From NCBI RefSeq assembly GCF_005845035.1, contig NZ_SPFO01000001.1:186001-250000 (forward strand): DNA of 64,000 nucleotides, given 5' to 3'. A program made the translations under genes and the position numbers. The stretch comes from Collinsella aerofaciens (GTDB lineage: Bacteria > Actinomycetota > Coriobacteriia > Coriobacteriales > Coriobacteriaceae). Positions 7,606 to 17,090 of the stretch are shown here, piece after piece. Position 1 is the first letter of the stretch. Each line of letters starts with the position of its first letter. The notes under the pieces were generated by a model. It was not told the DNA's origin and did no database searches. It saw only the letters and a program-made list of their open reading frames with translations.

Positions 7606-9000
7606 ATGGCCCAGGAGACGGTTACGAACGGCACTGAAGCCCTGTTCACTCGCGAAGGCATGCCGCCCGTTACGGAAATGATTCCGTGTGCCCTTCAGCA
7701 TGTGCTGGCATCGTTTGCCGGCATCATTACCCCGGCGGTCATCATGGCCGGCGTCTACGGCTTTAATAGCCAGCAGAGCACCGACATCATTCAGGTTGCG
7801 CTCATTCTTTCGGCAATCGACACGGCCCTTCAAGCCTTCGCTCCCTTCCGTCGCATCGGCGGCGGCCTGCCCATCGTCATGGGCGTTTCGTTCGCGTTCC
7901 TGCCGGCCCTGCAGGCCATGGGTGCCTCGGGCTTTAGCTTTGGTGCGCTGCTGGGCGGCGAGATTGTCGGCGGTGCCGTCGCGGTCCTCTTTGGTCTGGC
8001 CTACAGCAAGATTAAGTGGCTGTTCCCGCCCGTCGTGACCGGTACGGTCATCTTCTCCATCGGCGTTTCGCTGTATCCCACGGCCGTCAAGTATATGGCC
8101 GGCGGTATGGGTACGCCGCTGTGGGGCACCCCGCAGGCCTGGTGCGTCGCTCTTATCACCTTCGCCGTGGTCTTTGCGCTCGCCAACTTTGGCAAGGGCA
8201 CGCTCAAGCTGGGATCCGTGTTCTTTGGCATGATCGTTGGCATGATTGTCTCCATCCCCTTTGGCATGATCGACTTCTCCAGCGTCGCCACCGCTCAGGT
8301 CTTCGCCCTTCCCAAGCTCATGCCCTACGCACTCGAGTTTGATCCCGAGGTCTGCATTACCCTCGCCGTCGTGTTCCCCATGGTCGCCATCCAGGTTATC
8401 GGCGACGTCTCCGCTGCCTGCCTGGGCTCCATCGACCGTATGCCCACCGAGCGCGAGCTTTCCGGCGCTATCGTGTCCCAGGGCCTCACCTCTATGGTCG
8501 GCGGCCTGCTGGGCGGTCTTCCCACCAGCGCCCTTGGCCAGAACGTGGGCATCATCTGCTCCAACAAGGTCGTCAACAAGTGGGTCTTTGTGATCATCGC
8601 GGCCGTCTTTGCCATCGCCGGTCTGTTCCCGCAGCTCTCTGCCGTCCTTTCCGCTATCCCGCAGCCCGTCATCGGCGGCGCGACCGTCGGCGTCTTTGGC
8701 ACCATCACCATGAACGGCGTGCGCATGTTCACCCGCGAGGGCCTCACGCAGCGCACTACCACCATCGTCGGTACCTCCGTCGTCTTTGGCCTGGGTATCT
8801 GGATGGCCAGCGGTTGCCTTGCCGGCGAGGGTATGCCCACCTGGGTTTCCACCGTCATCGGCTCCAATGCCGTAACCCCCACCGCCATCATGGCCATTGT
8901 CCTTAACCTGATCCTTCCGCAGACGCCGGTCGTGGCCCAGCACATCGATGCTGCCAAGGACGCTGCCGTGGATCTGGTCTTGCCCGAGAGCAAGAAGTAA
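7606..9000 (+). CDS. NCS2 family nucleobase (xanthine/urate/uracil) permease
   Basis: A 464-residue inner-membrane proton-coupled nucleobase transporter of the NCS2 (nucleobase-ascorbate) family, with about 12-14 hydrophobic segments. Family features are the N-terminal QHVLASFAGIITPAVIMAG segment, a FPMVAIQVIGDVS segment where other members carry substrate-binding residues, and LPTSALGQNVGII corresponding to the conserved asparagine motif. ATG 7606 is preferred, with GAGGA upstream, rather than longer in-frame starts. It lies first in the purine cluster, so urate or xanthine is the most likely substrate, but NCS2 specificity cannot be read reliably from sequence alone. Confidence 0.9.
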   Translation: MAQETVTNGTEALFTREGMPPVTEMIPCALQHVLASFAGIITPAVIMAGVYGFNSQQSTDIIQVALILSAIDTALQAFAPFRRIGGGLPIVMGVSFAFLPALQAMGASGFSFGALLGGEIVGGAVAVLFGLAYSKIKWLFPPVVTGTVIFSIGVSLYPTAVKYMAGGMGTPLWGTPQAWCVALITFAVVFALANFGKGTLKLGSVFFGMIVGMIVSIPFGMIDFSSVATAQVFALPKLMPYALEFDPEVCITLAVVFPMVAIQVIGDVSAACLGSIDRMPTERELSGAIVSQGLTSMVGGLLGGLPTSALGQNVGIICSNKVVNKWVFVIIAAVFAIAGLFPQLSAVLSAIPQPVIGGATVGVFGTITMNGVRMFTREGLTQRTTTIVGTSVVFGLGIWMASGCLAGEGMPTWVSTVIGSNAVTPTAIMAIVLNLILPQTPVVAQHIDAAKDAAVDLVLPESKK

Positions 9001-9016
9001 CCAATTCGGTGCTATT

Positions 9017-9048
9017 CGTCGGCGGACGCATCGCCTCGTCCGCCGACG
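9017..9048 (+). terminator. Perfect hairpin between permease and ssnA
   Basis: CGTCGGCGGACG pairs with CGTCCGCCGACG (12 bp, 8-nt loop) 16 bases after the permease stop. There is no T tract, so it may be an mRNA 3'-end stabiliser or a partial terminator inside the operon. Confidence 0.5.
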
Positions 9049-9195
9049 TCATGCGGCGCCAAGCCGCACTTCAAAGGGTTTGTCCCTTTGGTGAAGCGTT
9101 GACGGGAGAGGGCCCGTTTCCGGTGTAGGCCGGCGCTTCGCACTCCGCCATGTCAGAGGTGTCAAACCCCGCCTCTGATGTCGAAGGGAGCATCC

Positions 9196-10551
9196 ATGCT
9201 TCTGGTCGCTAACGGTTCCGTCTTTACCCGCAACGCTCAGACCCCGTTTATTCCAAATGGTGCGGTCGCCATTGACGGAGATACGATCGTCGAAGTGGGC
9301 CCCGAGTGCGAGCTCAAGGCCAAGTACCCGGATGCCGAGTACGTCGACGCCCAGGGCAACCTCATCATGCCCGGACTCATCAACTGCCACACCCACATCT
9401 ATTCGGGTCTAGCCCGCGGCCTTGCCATCAAGGGCTGCAACCCCACCAACTTCCTGGAGAATCTTGAGCAGCAGTGGTGGAAGATCGACGACAACCTGAC
9501 GCTCGACGGCACCAAGGCCAGCGCCTATGCCACGATCTTGGACTCCATCCGCGACGGCGTCACCACGATCTTCGATCACCATGCGAGCTTCTGTGAGATC
9601 CCGGGTAGCCTCTTTACCATTAAGGACGCAGCTCAGGAGCTGGGCATGCGTTCGTGCCTGTGCTACGAGGTCTCCGATCGCCGCGGCCAGGAAAAATGCG
9701 ACCAGGCCATTGCCGAGAACGCCGAATTTGCCCAGTGGGCCGCCAAGGAGCGTCGCGATAACGACAACCATATGATCGCCGCCATGTTTGGCGGACATGC
9801 CACCTTTACGCTTTCGGACGAGACCATGGATAAGATGGCCGAGGCCAACAACGGCCTGACCGGCTTCCACATCCATGTGTGCGAGGGCATGAACGACGTG
9901 TGGGATTCCCGCCTCAACCGCGGCGGCATCAGCCCCGTCGAGCGCCTGCTGCAGCACAACCTGCTGGGTCCCGACACCATGCTGGGCCACTGCATCCACG
10001 TGACGCCTGCCGAGATGGATATCGTCAAGGAGTCCGGCACCTGGCTCGTCAACAACCCCGAATCCAATATGGGCAACGCCGTGGGCTGCGCCCCCGTGCT
10101 CGAGTTCTTCCGCCGCGGCATCCCCGTGTGCATGGGCACCGATGCCTACACCCACGATATGCTCGAGAGCCTCAAGGTCTTCCTGATCATTCAGCGTCAC
10201 AACGCCGCTATGCCCAACGTGGGCTGGTGCGAGGCAATGACGATGCTGTTCGAGAACAACGCCAAGATGGCCAGCAAGTACTTCGATCGCAAACTCGGTG
10301 TGCTCGAGGCCGGCGCTGCCGCCGACGTCATCGTCATGGACTACAAGCCCTTTACGCCGCTGAGCGAGGAGAACATCGACGGCCACATGCTCTTTGGCAT
10401 GATGGGCAAAAACTGCCGCACCACCATCATCAACGGCCGCGTCCTGTACAAGGATCGCGAGTTCGTTGGCATTGATGAGGACAAGATCAACGCGTGGACC
10501 ATGGCTGAGTCCAAGAAGCTCTGGAGCACGCTCAACGAACGCACCTACTAA
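9196..10551 (+). CDS. ssnA: SsnA-like amidohydrolase
   Basis: A 451-residue metal-dependent amidohydrolase (TIM-barrel, cytosolic) of the SsnA type, found with YgfK and XdhD in Escherichia coli and in gut anaerobes that break down urate. Metal ligands are visible: CHTH in LINCHTHIYSGLARG near residue 66, HIHVCEG near 233, LGHCIHVT near 263 and the aspartate of MGTDAYTHD near 315. ATG 9196 is chosen because AAGGGAG lies just upstream. It likely deaminates or opens a purine-derived ring, but the precise step is not known to me. It is followed after 148 bases by ygfK. Confidence 0.88.
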   Translation: MLLVANGSVFTRNAQTPFIPNGAVAIDGDTIVEVGPECELKAKYPDAEYVDAQGNLIMPGLINCHTHIYSGLARGLAIKGCNPTNFLENLEQQWWKIDDNLTLDGTKASAYATILDSIRDGVTTIFDHHASFCEIPGSLFTIKDAAQELGMRSCLCYEVSDRRGQEKCDQAIAENAEFAQWAAKERRDNDNHMIAAMFGGHATFTLSDETMDKMAEANNGLTGFHIHVCEGMNDVWDSRLNRGGISPVERLLQHNLLGPDTMLGHCIHVTPAEMDIVKESGTWLVNNPESNMGNAVGCAPVLEFFRRGIPVCMGTDAYTHDMLESLKVFLIIQRHNAAMPNVGWCEAMTMLFENNAKMASKYFDRKLGVLEAGAAADVIVMDYKPFTPLSEENIDGHMLFGMMGKNCRTTIINGRVLYKDREFVGIDEDKINAWTMAESKKLWSTLNERTY

Positions 10552-10565
10552 TTACAAGTAGATTC

Positions 10566-10601
10566 ACGCGCGTCGGATGTTTCGCCGCGTTCGACGCGCG
10601 T
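10566..10601 (+). promoter_or_regulatory. Hairpin in the ssnA-ygfK gap
   Basis: ACGCGCGTCG pairs perfectly with CGACGCGCGT (10 bp, 16-nt loop). It has no T tract. It may be an intercistronic processing or stability element that balances expression of the two genes. Confidence 0.45.
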
Positions 10602-10699
10602 ATAGGCGGCCTCCGCGGGGTCGCCGGCGCTGTGCTAGCGCTACACCGTATTTGCGCCCGTCGCGCGGTCTCGCCGGGCGTTACAGAGAGGAGCTCATT

Positions 10700-13699
10700 A
10701 TGAGCGACATCATGAGGCCGATCCCGTTTTCGCAGCTGATGAACTGGATCATCGAGGAGCACAAGACTCAGGGCGCCGTCTTTGGCGTGCGCAAGATGGT
10801 CACGACCAACCAGGAGGGCGCGCTTCCCATTTTTGACGAGCGCATCGAGACTCCGTTTGGCCCGGCCGCCGGTCCCAATACGCAGCTGGCCCAGAACATC
10901 GTGGCATCCTACGTGGCCGGTTCCCGCTTCTTTGAGCTCAAGACCGTTCAGGTTATGGACGGCGAGGAGCTCTCCAAGTGTGTGAACAAGCCCTGCATCG
11001 TGGCGCAGGACGAGTGCTACAACTGCGAGTGGTCGACCGAGCTCGAGGTTCCGCAGGCCTTTGCCGAGTACGTGAAGGCATGGTTTGCCTGCCACCTGAT
11101 CGCTCGCGAGTACGGCCTGGGCAGCCCGGATGGTTTTGTCTTCAACATGTCCGTGGGTTATGACCTCGAGGGCATCAAGAGCCCCAAGGTCGATGCGTAC
11201 ATTGAGGGCATGAAGGACGCCAGCGGCTCCGAGGTTTGGAACGAGTGCCGCACGTGGGCGCTCGCTAACCTGGACAAGTTTGAGCATGTCGATGCCGCGT
11301 TTGTCGAGTCCATCCCGGCGCGCGTCTCCAACTCCATTACCGAGTCCACGCTGCATGGCTGCCCGCCGGCGGAGATCGAGCGCATCGCGACCTATCTGAT
11401 TACCGAGAAGGGTCTCAACACCTACATCAAGTGCAACCCCACGCTGCTGGGCTATGAGTTTGCCCGCCAGCGTCTGAACGAGCTGGGCTTTGACTACATC
11501 GTTTTCGATGACACGCACTTCCGTGAGGACCTGCAGTGGGCCGATGCCGTGCCTATGTTCGAGCGCCTGATTGCCCTGTGCGCCGAGCGCGGCCTGGAGT
11601 TTGGCGTCAAGCTGACCAACACCTTCCCCGTCGACGTGACGAGAAACGAGCTGCCCTCTACCGAGATGTACATGTCCGGCCGTTCGCTGTTCTCGCTGAC
11701 CATCGAGGCCGCCCGCCGCATTACCGAGCAGTTTGACGGTAAGCTGCGCATCAGCTACTCCGGTGGTGCCACGGTCTACAACATCCGCGCCCTGTATGAT
11801 GCCGGCATTTGGCCCGTCACCCTGGCGACCGACGTGCTCAAGCCCGGTGGCTACGAGCGCTTTAGCCAGATGGCCGGCGAGTTTACCGACCTGGATGGCA
11901 AGCCGTTTGCGGGCGTCTCGCTCGAGGCCGTGACCGCGATTCAGACCGACTCGCTCACCAACCCGCTCTACAAGAAGCCGCTGCGCCCGCTGCCCGACCG
12001 CAAGGTCGCCGGCAAGAGCCCGCTTTCCGACTGCTTTACCACGCCGTGCCGCACGAGCTGTCCCATCCAGCAGGATATTCCCGCCTATCTGGCGGCTGTT
12101 GACGAGGGCCGCTTCGAGGACGCGCTCAACATCATCATCGAGCGCAACGCCCTGCCGTTTATCACCGGCACCATCTGCCCGCATCCCTGCGGCCGCGCTT
12201 GCGAGCGTGCGTTCTACGAGCCCGAGGGTGCCCAGATTCGCGCCAGCAAGCTCAAGGCTGCCCGCGAGGCCATGACCGCCGTGCTGCCCAAGCTGCGCGC
12301 CCAGGCCATTGCCAACGACGGCGAGCACAACGTTGCCGTTATCGGTGGCGGCCCGGCCGGTCTGGCGACGGCGTTCTTCCTGACGCGTGCCGGCGTGCCC
12401 GTCACTATCTTTGAGGCCCGCGATTCGCTCGGCGGCGTGGTCCGCCACGTGATCCCCGAGTTCCGTATTGCGAGCGACGATATCTCCCACGATGCCGAGC
12501 TCTGCCTGGCCTTTGGCGCCAAGGTGCAGCTCAACGCTCGCGTGGATTCCATTGAAGAGCTCAAGGCCCAGGGCTTTACCGACGTGGTCGTGGCCACCGG
12601 TGCCTGGATGCCCGGCTCTGCGGGCTTGGGCGAGGGTGCCGAGCTCGACGTGCTGGAGTTCCTCGAGACCGCCAAGAAGGGCGAGAAGCTCGAGCTGGGC
12701 GAGGACGTCGTGGTCATCGGCGCCGGCAACACCGCCATGGATGCTGCCCGCGTGGCCAAGCGCCTGGCTGGTGTGAAGAACGTGCGCCTGGTGTATCGCC
12801 GCACCAAGAAGCAGATGCCCGCCGACGAGGAAGAGCTTGATCTTGCTCTTGCCGACGGCGTTGAGTTCTGCGAGCTGCTGGCGCCCAAGGCACTCAACGG
12901 CGCCGTGCTGACCTGCGATGTTATGGAGCTTGGCGAGCCGGATGCAAGCGGCCGTCGCAGCCCCGTCGCCACGGGCGAGACCGTCGAGCTTCCCGCCACC
13001 ACGGTGATCTGCGCCGTGGGCGAGGGCATCGACGCCAGCCTGTACGATGCCGCGGGCGTCGAGCACGACCGTCGCGGCCGCCTTGCCGCCACCTCCACCG
13101 GCGTCGAGGGCGTCTGGGCTGCGGGCGACTGCCGTCGCGGTCCTGCCACCGTGGTCGAGGCCATCGCCGATGCCGCCGAGGTTGCCCGTGCCATCGCCGG
13201 CGTGGACTTTAACAAGTACGCCGACCAGAATGCTCAGGCCGGCCGCGAGGACACCTGCTACGAGCGCAAGGGGTCGCTGTGCCGCGACAAACGCAACTGC
13301 ACCAAGACCCGCTGCCTGGGCTGCGGCTCGGTGTGCGAGGTCTGCTGCGACGTGTGCCCCAACCGCGCCAACGTGGCAATTAAGGTGCCGGGCCTGGCCA
13401 AGCATCAGGTCGTCCATGTCGACGGCATGTGCAACGAGTGCGGCAACTGCGCCGTGTTCTGCCCTTACCAGGAGGGTCGTCCCTACAAGGACAAGCTCAC
13501 CCTGTTCTGGAGCGAGGAGGACATGGAGAACTCCGAGAACGAGGGCTTCCTGGCCGTGGACGAGGACCACTTTAAGGTTCGCGTCGCCGGCACGGTCCGC
13601 ACCGTCTCGGTCGATGCCGTCAACACCGGTCTTCCCGAGGCCGTCCGCCTGACCATCAGGGCTGTGCGCGACAACTATTCGTACCTTCTTAAGAAATAG
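10700..13699 (+). CDS. ygfK: YgfK-like FAD / iron-sulfur oxidoreductase (putative selenate reductase subunit)
   Basis: A 999-residue cytosolic flavo-iron-sulfur protein close to the length of E. coli YgfK. The N-terminal third is a dihydroorotate-dehydrogenase-like barrel (residues about 1-430). The middle is a glutamate-synthase small-subunit-like module: a cysteine cluster TPCRTSCPI and CPHPCGRACE near 450-500, FAD motif VIGGGPAGLA near 547 and NAD(P)H motif VIGAGNTAMD near 673. The C-terminus adds cysteine clusters CLGCGSVCEVCCDVCP near 873 and CNECGNCAVFCP near 912. GAGAGGAG precedes ATG 10700. It probably passes electrons between NAD(P)H, ferredoxin and the molybdenum hydroxylase in anaerobic purine breakdown; the selenate-reductase label is historical. 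Confidence 0.9.
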   Translation: MSDIMRPIPFSQLMNWIIEEHKTQGAVFGVRKMVTTNQEGALPIFDERIETPFGPAAGPNTQLAQNIVASYVAGSRFFELKTVQVMDGEELSKCVNKPCIVAQDECYNCEWSTELEVPQAFAEYVKAWFACHLIAREYGLGSPDGFVFNMSVGYDLEGIKSPKVDAYIEGMKDASGSEVWNECRTWALANLDKFEHVDAAFVESIPARVSNSITESTLHGCPPAEIERIATYLITEKGLNTYIKCNPTLLGYEFARQRLNELGFDYIVFDDTHFREDLQWADAVPMFERLIALCAERGLEFGVKLTNTFPVDVTRNELPSTEMYMSGRSLFSLTIEAARRITEQFDGKLRISYSGGATVYNIRALYDAGIWPVTLATDVLKPGGYERFSQMAGEFTDLDGKPFAGVSLEAVTAIQTDSLTNPLYKKPLRPLPDRKVAGKSPLSDCFTTPCRTSCPIQQDIPAYLAAVDEGRFEDALNIIIERNALPFITGTICPHPCGRACERAFYEPEGAQIRASKLKAAREAMTAVLPKLRAQAIANDGEHNVAVIGGGPAGLATAFFLTRAGVPVTIFEARDSLGGVVRHVIPEFRIASDDISHDAELCLAFGAKVQLNARVDSIEELKAQGFTDVVVATGAWMPGSAGLGEGAELDVLEFLETAKKGEKLELGEDVVVIGAGNTAMDAARVAKRLAGVKNVRLVYRRTKKQMPADEEELDLALADGVEFCELLAPKALNGAVLTCDVMELGEPDASGRRSPVATGETVELPATTVICAVGEGIDASLYDAAGVEHDRRGRLAATSTGVEGVWAAGDCRRGPATVVEAIADAAEVARAIAGVDFNKYADQNAQAGREDTCYERKGSLCRDKRNCTKTRCLGCGSVCEVCCDVCPNRANVAIKVPGLAKHQVVHVDGMCNECGNCAVFCPYQEGRPYKDKLTLFWSEEDMENSENEGFLAVDEDHFKVRVAGTVRTVSVDAVNTGLPEAVRLTIRAVRDNYSYLLKK

Positions 13700-13710
13700 G
13701 CGAGTCTCTT

Positions 13711-14190
13711 ATGGCCAAATCCATTCAACATAACGTGGCCTACGTTGCCTGCGGAAGCGGTTGCGCCTCCGCAGGCGGCGATGCCCGCTGCAGCGAAGGC
13801 TGCATTGGCTGTGGCGCCTGCGTCACGGCTTGCCCCCACGGTGCCATCTCACTGGTCGACGGCGTTGCCCGCGTGGACCGCTCCAAGTGCACGGGCTGCG
13901 GCCTGTGCGGCATGGCGTGCCCGCAGCGCGTGATTGCCTTCGTTCCCGGCTACCAGAACATCCTGGTGCGCTGTAACAACACCGACAAGGGCGCCATTGC
14001 GCGCAAGATCTGCGACACGAGCTGCATCGGTTGCGGCATGTGCGCCAAAAAGTGCCCTGCCGGCGCTATTCGCATCGAGGACAACTGCGCCCATATCGAC
14101 GGCGCGGACTGCCTGTCGTGCGGCATGTGCGCGGTTGTGTGCCCGCATGGCGCCATTCACGACCGCACCGGCATTGCCGCCGGCGTGTAG
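13711..14190 (+). CDS. Four-cluster 4Fe-4S ferredoxin
   Basis: A 159-residue soluble ferredoxin with four CxxCxxCxxxCP motifs: CIGCGACVTACP near 31, CTGCGLCGMACP near 60, CIGCGMCAKKCP near 105 and CLSCGMCAVVCP near 133, so up to four [4Fe-4S] clusters. An extra cysteine-rich N-terminus (ACGSGCASAGGDARC) resembles the RnfB ferredoxin region. It starts 11 bases after ygfK and ends 12 bases before the molybdenum hydroxylase. Together with the absence of an FAD subunit for the hydroxylase, this places it as the likely electron carrier between YgfK and the hydroxylase. The partner assignment is inferred from position. Confidence 0.9.
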   Translation: MAKSIQHNVAYVACGSGCASAGGDARCSEGCIGCGACVTACPHGAISLVDGVARVDRSKCTGCGLCGMACPQRVIAFVPGYQNILVRCNNTDKGAIARKICDTSCIGCGMCAKKCPAGAIRIEDNCAHIDGADCLSCGMCAVVCPHGAIHDRTGIAAGV

Positions 14191-14202
14191 AAGGGAATCA
14201 CC

Positions 14203-16980
14203 ATGGCACAGGAATTCACTTTTACCGTTAACGGCGTGGAGCGCACGACGACTCAGAACAAACCGCTGCTGCGCTACCTGCGGGACGACCTGCATATTCA
14301 CTCCGCCAAGGACGGCTGCTCCGAGGGCGCGTGCGGTACCTGCACCATCCACGTGGACGGTGCGGCCGTCAAGGCGTGCGTGCTGACCACCGCGCTTGCC
14401 GCCGGCCGTAACATCGTAACCGTCGAGGGCCTGCCCGAGGACGTGCGCGAGGCCTTTGTGTACGCCTTTGGCGCCGTGGGCGCCGTGCAGTGCGGCTTTT
14501 GCATCCCCGGCATGGTCATGGCGGGTGCGGCACTCATCGCCGAGGACCCCGAGCCCACCGAGGAACAGATCAAGTACGCCATTCGCGGCAACGTCTGCCG
14601 TTGCACCGGCTACAAGAAGATTATCGAGGGCATTTCGCTGGCAGCCGCGGTGCTCCGCGGCGAAAAGCAGATCGACGAGGACCTGGAGCGCGGCGATGAC
14701 TACGGCGTGGGCAAGCGCGCCTTCCGTATCGACGTGCGCAAGAAGGTGCTCGGCGAGGGCAAGTACCCCGACGACATCGACGAGCTCGACCAGCCGGGCC
14801 TGACCTATGCCAGCGCCGTGCGCTCGAAGTACCCGCGTGCCCGCGTGCTCTCCATCGATACCTCCAAGGCCGAGGCCCTGCCCGGCGTGGTGGGCATTCT
14901 GCGCGCCGAGGACGTGCCGGTCAACCAGGTCGGCCACCTTATCCAGGACTGGGACGTCATGATCGCCCAGGGCGATATCACCCGCTGCGTGGGCGATGCC
15001 ATCGTGCTGGTGGTTGCCGAGGACGAGGCGACGCTCGAGAAGGCCAAGAAGCTCGTCAAGGTTGATTACGAGCCTCTGGAACCCGTGCGTAACATCGCCG
15101 AGGCCAGGGCTGCCGACGCTCCGCGCCTGCACGACAGCTTCTTTGCCTTTGGCAACACGGTGGAGCTCAAGGACAACGTATGCCAGAGCCGTCACGTGAC
15201 GCGTGGCGACGCCGCCAAGGCGCTGGCGGAGAGCGCGTTCACCGTGACGCAGCGCTTTACTACGCCCTTTACCGAGCATGCTTTCTTGGAGCCCGAGTGC
15301 GCCGTCGCCTTCCCGTACAAGAACGGCGTCAAGGTGCAGTCGACCGACCAGGGCGCCTACGACACGCGTAAAGAGTGCGCCCACATGTTTGGCTGGGATA
15401 GCGAGCCCGAGCGCGTGGTCGTCGAGACCATGCTCGTGGGCGGCGGCTTTGGCGGCAAGGAGGACGTGTCCATCCAGCACCTGGCCGCGCTCGCCGCATA
15501 TAAGTTCCAGCGTCCCGTGAAGTGCAAGCTCGCGCGTGCCGAGTCGCTCGCGTTCCATCCCAAGCGCCACGCCATGGACGGCACCTTTACACTGGGCTGC
15601 GACGCCGAGGGCAACTTTACCGGCCTGGATTGCGAGATCAACTTTGATACCGGCGCCTACGCGTCGCTGTGCGGCCCGGTGCTCGAGCGCGCCTGTACGC
15701 ATGCCGTCGGCCCCTACAAGTACCAGAATACCGACATTCGCGGCTTTGGCTACTATACCAACAACCCGCCCGCCGGCGCGTACCGCGGCTTTGGCGTTTG
15801 CCAGTCCGAGTTTGCGCTCGAGAGCCTGATCGACCTGCTGGCCGAGAAGGTCGGCCTGGATCCGTGGGAGATTCGCTACCGTAACGCCATCGAGCCGGGC
15901 GAGGTTCTGCCCAACGGGCAGATTGCCGACTGCTCCACGGCGCTGAAGGAGACGCTGCTCGAGGTCAAGGATGCCTACTATGCGCATCCCGGACACGCCG
16001 GTATCGCCTGCGCCATGAAGAACGCCGGCGTGGGCGTGGGCCTGCCCGATGCCGGCCGCTGCAAGATTCGCGTCGAGAACGGCGTGGCCGTGGTCTATGC
16101 TGCCACGTCCGACATCGGCCAGGGCTGCAACACGGTCTTTTTGCAGGACGTTGCCGAGGCATGCGGCCTGCCGCTTCGCTGCATCGCCAATGGCGAGTGC
16201 TCTACCGAGAACGCTCCCGACTCCGGCACCACGTCTGGCTCGCGTCAGACGGTCGTGACCGGCGAGGCCGTGCGCGGTGCCGCCTTCCTGCTGCGCGATG
16301 CCATGCTTGACATCGAGGCCGGCAAGCATGCACCCGATGCTCCTGTGAGCGCCCATGGTGATGGCATCAAGATCGAGTACGACGACGGTCGCGCCTATCA
16401 GCTGCACACACAGGAACTCGTCGCCGGCCAGGGTATGCATCCTCAAGATCCCGCTGCCGCCATCAAGGCGCTCGAGGGCTGCGAGTTTGGGTACGTGTAC
16501 CTGGAGCCGACCGACAAGCTGGGACCCGACGTTCCCAACCCCAAGAGCCACATCTGCTACGGCTTTGCCACGCATGTGGTCATTCTGGATGATGACGGTC
16601 GCGTGAGCGAGGTCTATGCCGCGCACGATTCCGGCAAGGTGGTCAATCCCATCTCCATCCAGGGTCAGATCGAAGGCGGCGTGCTCATGGGTATGGGCTA
16701 TGCGCTTACCGAGGATTGGCCGCTCAAGGACTGCGTGCCCCAGGCAAGGTACGGCACGCTCGGACTGTTCCGTGCGCCCGAGATTCCGGATATCCACGCC
16801 ATCTACGTGGAGAAGGATGAGCTGCTGCCCGTGGCATACGGCGGCAAGGGCATCGGCGAGATCGCAACGATTCCCACGGCGCCCGCCGTACAGAACGCCT
16901 ATCGCGCATTTGACGGCAAGCTGCGTCCGGATCTGCCCATGGTGGATACGCCCTACAGCCGCGCCCGCAACCGCGGGTAG
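14203..16980 (+). CDS. xdhD: Fused 2Fe-2S / molybdenum hydroxylase (XdhD-like)
   Basis: A 925-residue xanthine-dehydrogenase-family hydroxylase in which the iron-sulfur and molybdenum-binding parts are fused and no FAD domain is present, as in E. coli XdhD. The plant-type 2Fe-2S centre uses Cys39, 44, 47 and 59; the second centre uses Cys97, 100, 132 and 134. The molybdopterin domain follows from about residue 190, with VGGGFGGKED near 413, GAYRGFGVCQSE near 525 and GKGIGEIATIPTAPAV near 885. GAAGGGA precedes ATG 14203. The presence of YqeB, YqeC and XdhC in the window suggests a selenium-dependent molybdenum centre. Substrate is likely urate, xanthine or hypoxanthine. Confidence 0.92.
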   Translation: MAQEFTFTVNGVERTTTQNKPLLRYLRDDLHIHSAKDGCSEGACGTCTIHVDGAAVKACVLTTALAAGRNIVTVEGLPEDVREAFVYAFGAVGAVQCGFCIPGMVMAGAALIAEDPEPTEEQIKYAIRGNVCRCTGYKKIIEGISLAAAVLRGEKQIDEDLERGDDYGVGKRAFRIDVRKKVLGEGKYPDDIDELDQPGLTYASAVRSKYPRARVLSIDTSKAEALPGVVGILRAEDVPVNQVGHLIQDWDVMIAQGDITRCVGDAIVLVVAEDEATLEKAKKLVKVDYEPLEPVRNIAEARAADAPRLHDSFFAFGNTVELKDNVCQSRHVTRGDAAKALAESAFTVTQRFTTPFTEHAFLEPECAVAFPYKNGVKVQSTDQGAYDTRKECAHMFGWDSEPERVVVETMLVGGGFGGKEDVSIQHLAALAAYKFQRPVKCKLARAESLAFHPKRHAMDGTFTLGCDAEGNFTGLDCEINFDTGAYASLCGPVLERACTHAVGPYKYQNTDIRGFGYYTNNPPAGAYRGFGVCQSEFALESLIDLLAEKVGLDPWEIRYRNAIEPGEVLPNGQIADCSTALKETLLEVKDAYYAHPGHAGIACAMKNAGVGVGLPDAGRCKIRVENGVAVVYAATSDIGQGCNTVFLQDVAEACGLPLRCIANGECSTENAPDSGTTSGSRQTVVTGEAVRGAAFLLRDAMLDIEAGKHAPDAPVSAHGDGIKIEYDDGRAYQLHTQELVAGQGMHPQDPAAAIKALEGCEFGYVYLEPTDKLGPDVPNPKSHICYGFATHVVILDDDGRVSEVYAAHDSGKVVNPISIQGQIEGGVLMGMGYALTEDWPLKDCVPQARYGTLGLFRAPEIPDIHAIYVEKDELLPVAYGGKGIGEIATIPTAPAVQNAYRAFDGKLRPDLPMVDTPYSRARNRG

Positions 16981-17049
16981 GGTAGGGCGCGGACGGCCAT
17001 TGCTGACGAGCTGTTCGCGCTCAACATCAACTACATACGCTGCGCCTTT

Positions 17050-17083
17050 GGCCCCGGCTCCATCGCGAGCCGGGGCCCTTTGT
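17050..17083 (+). terminator. Intrinsic terminator after the XdhD-like gene
   Basis: GGCCCCGGCT pairs with AGCCGGGGCC (10 bp, 8-nt loop), followed by a T-rich tail CTTTGTTT. It ends the first purine operon. Confidence 0.85.
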
Positions 17084-17090
17084 TTGGAGT

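Noticed and set aside
10532-13570. Open frame of about 1000 codons on the minus strand opposite ygfK
   Set aside because: It is antisense to a clear family member, has repetitive His/Gly/Leu/Val-rich composition with no family motifs, and is explained by GC-rich codon positions of ygfK. The same applies to the long minus-strand frames opposite the XdhD-like, HsdR, YgeW and NCS2 genes.
14203-16980. Selenocysteine (in-frame TGA) in the hydroxylase
   Set aside because: The frame is continuous without internal TGA; any selenium would be in the cofactor rather than the polypeptide.
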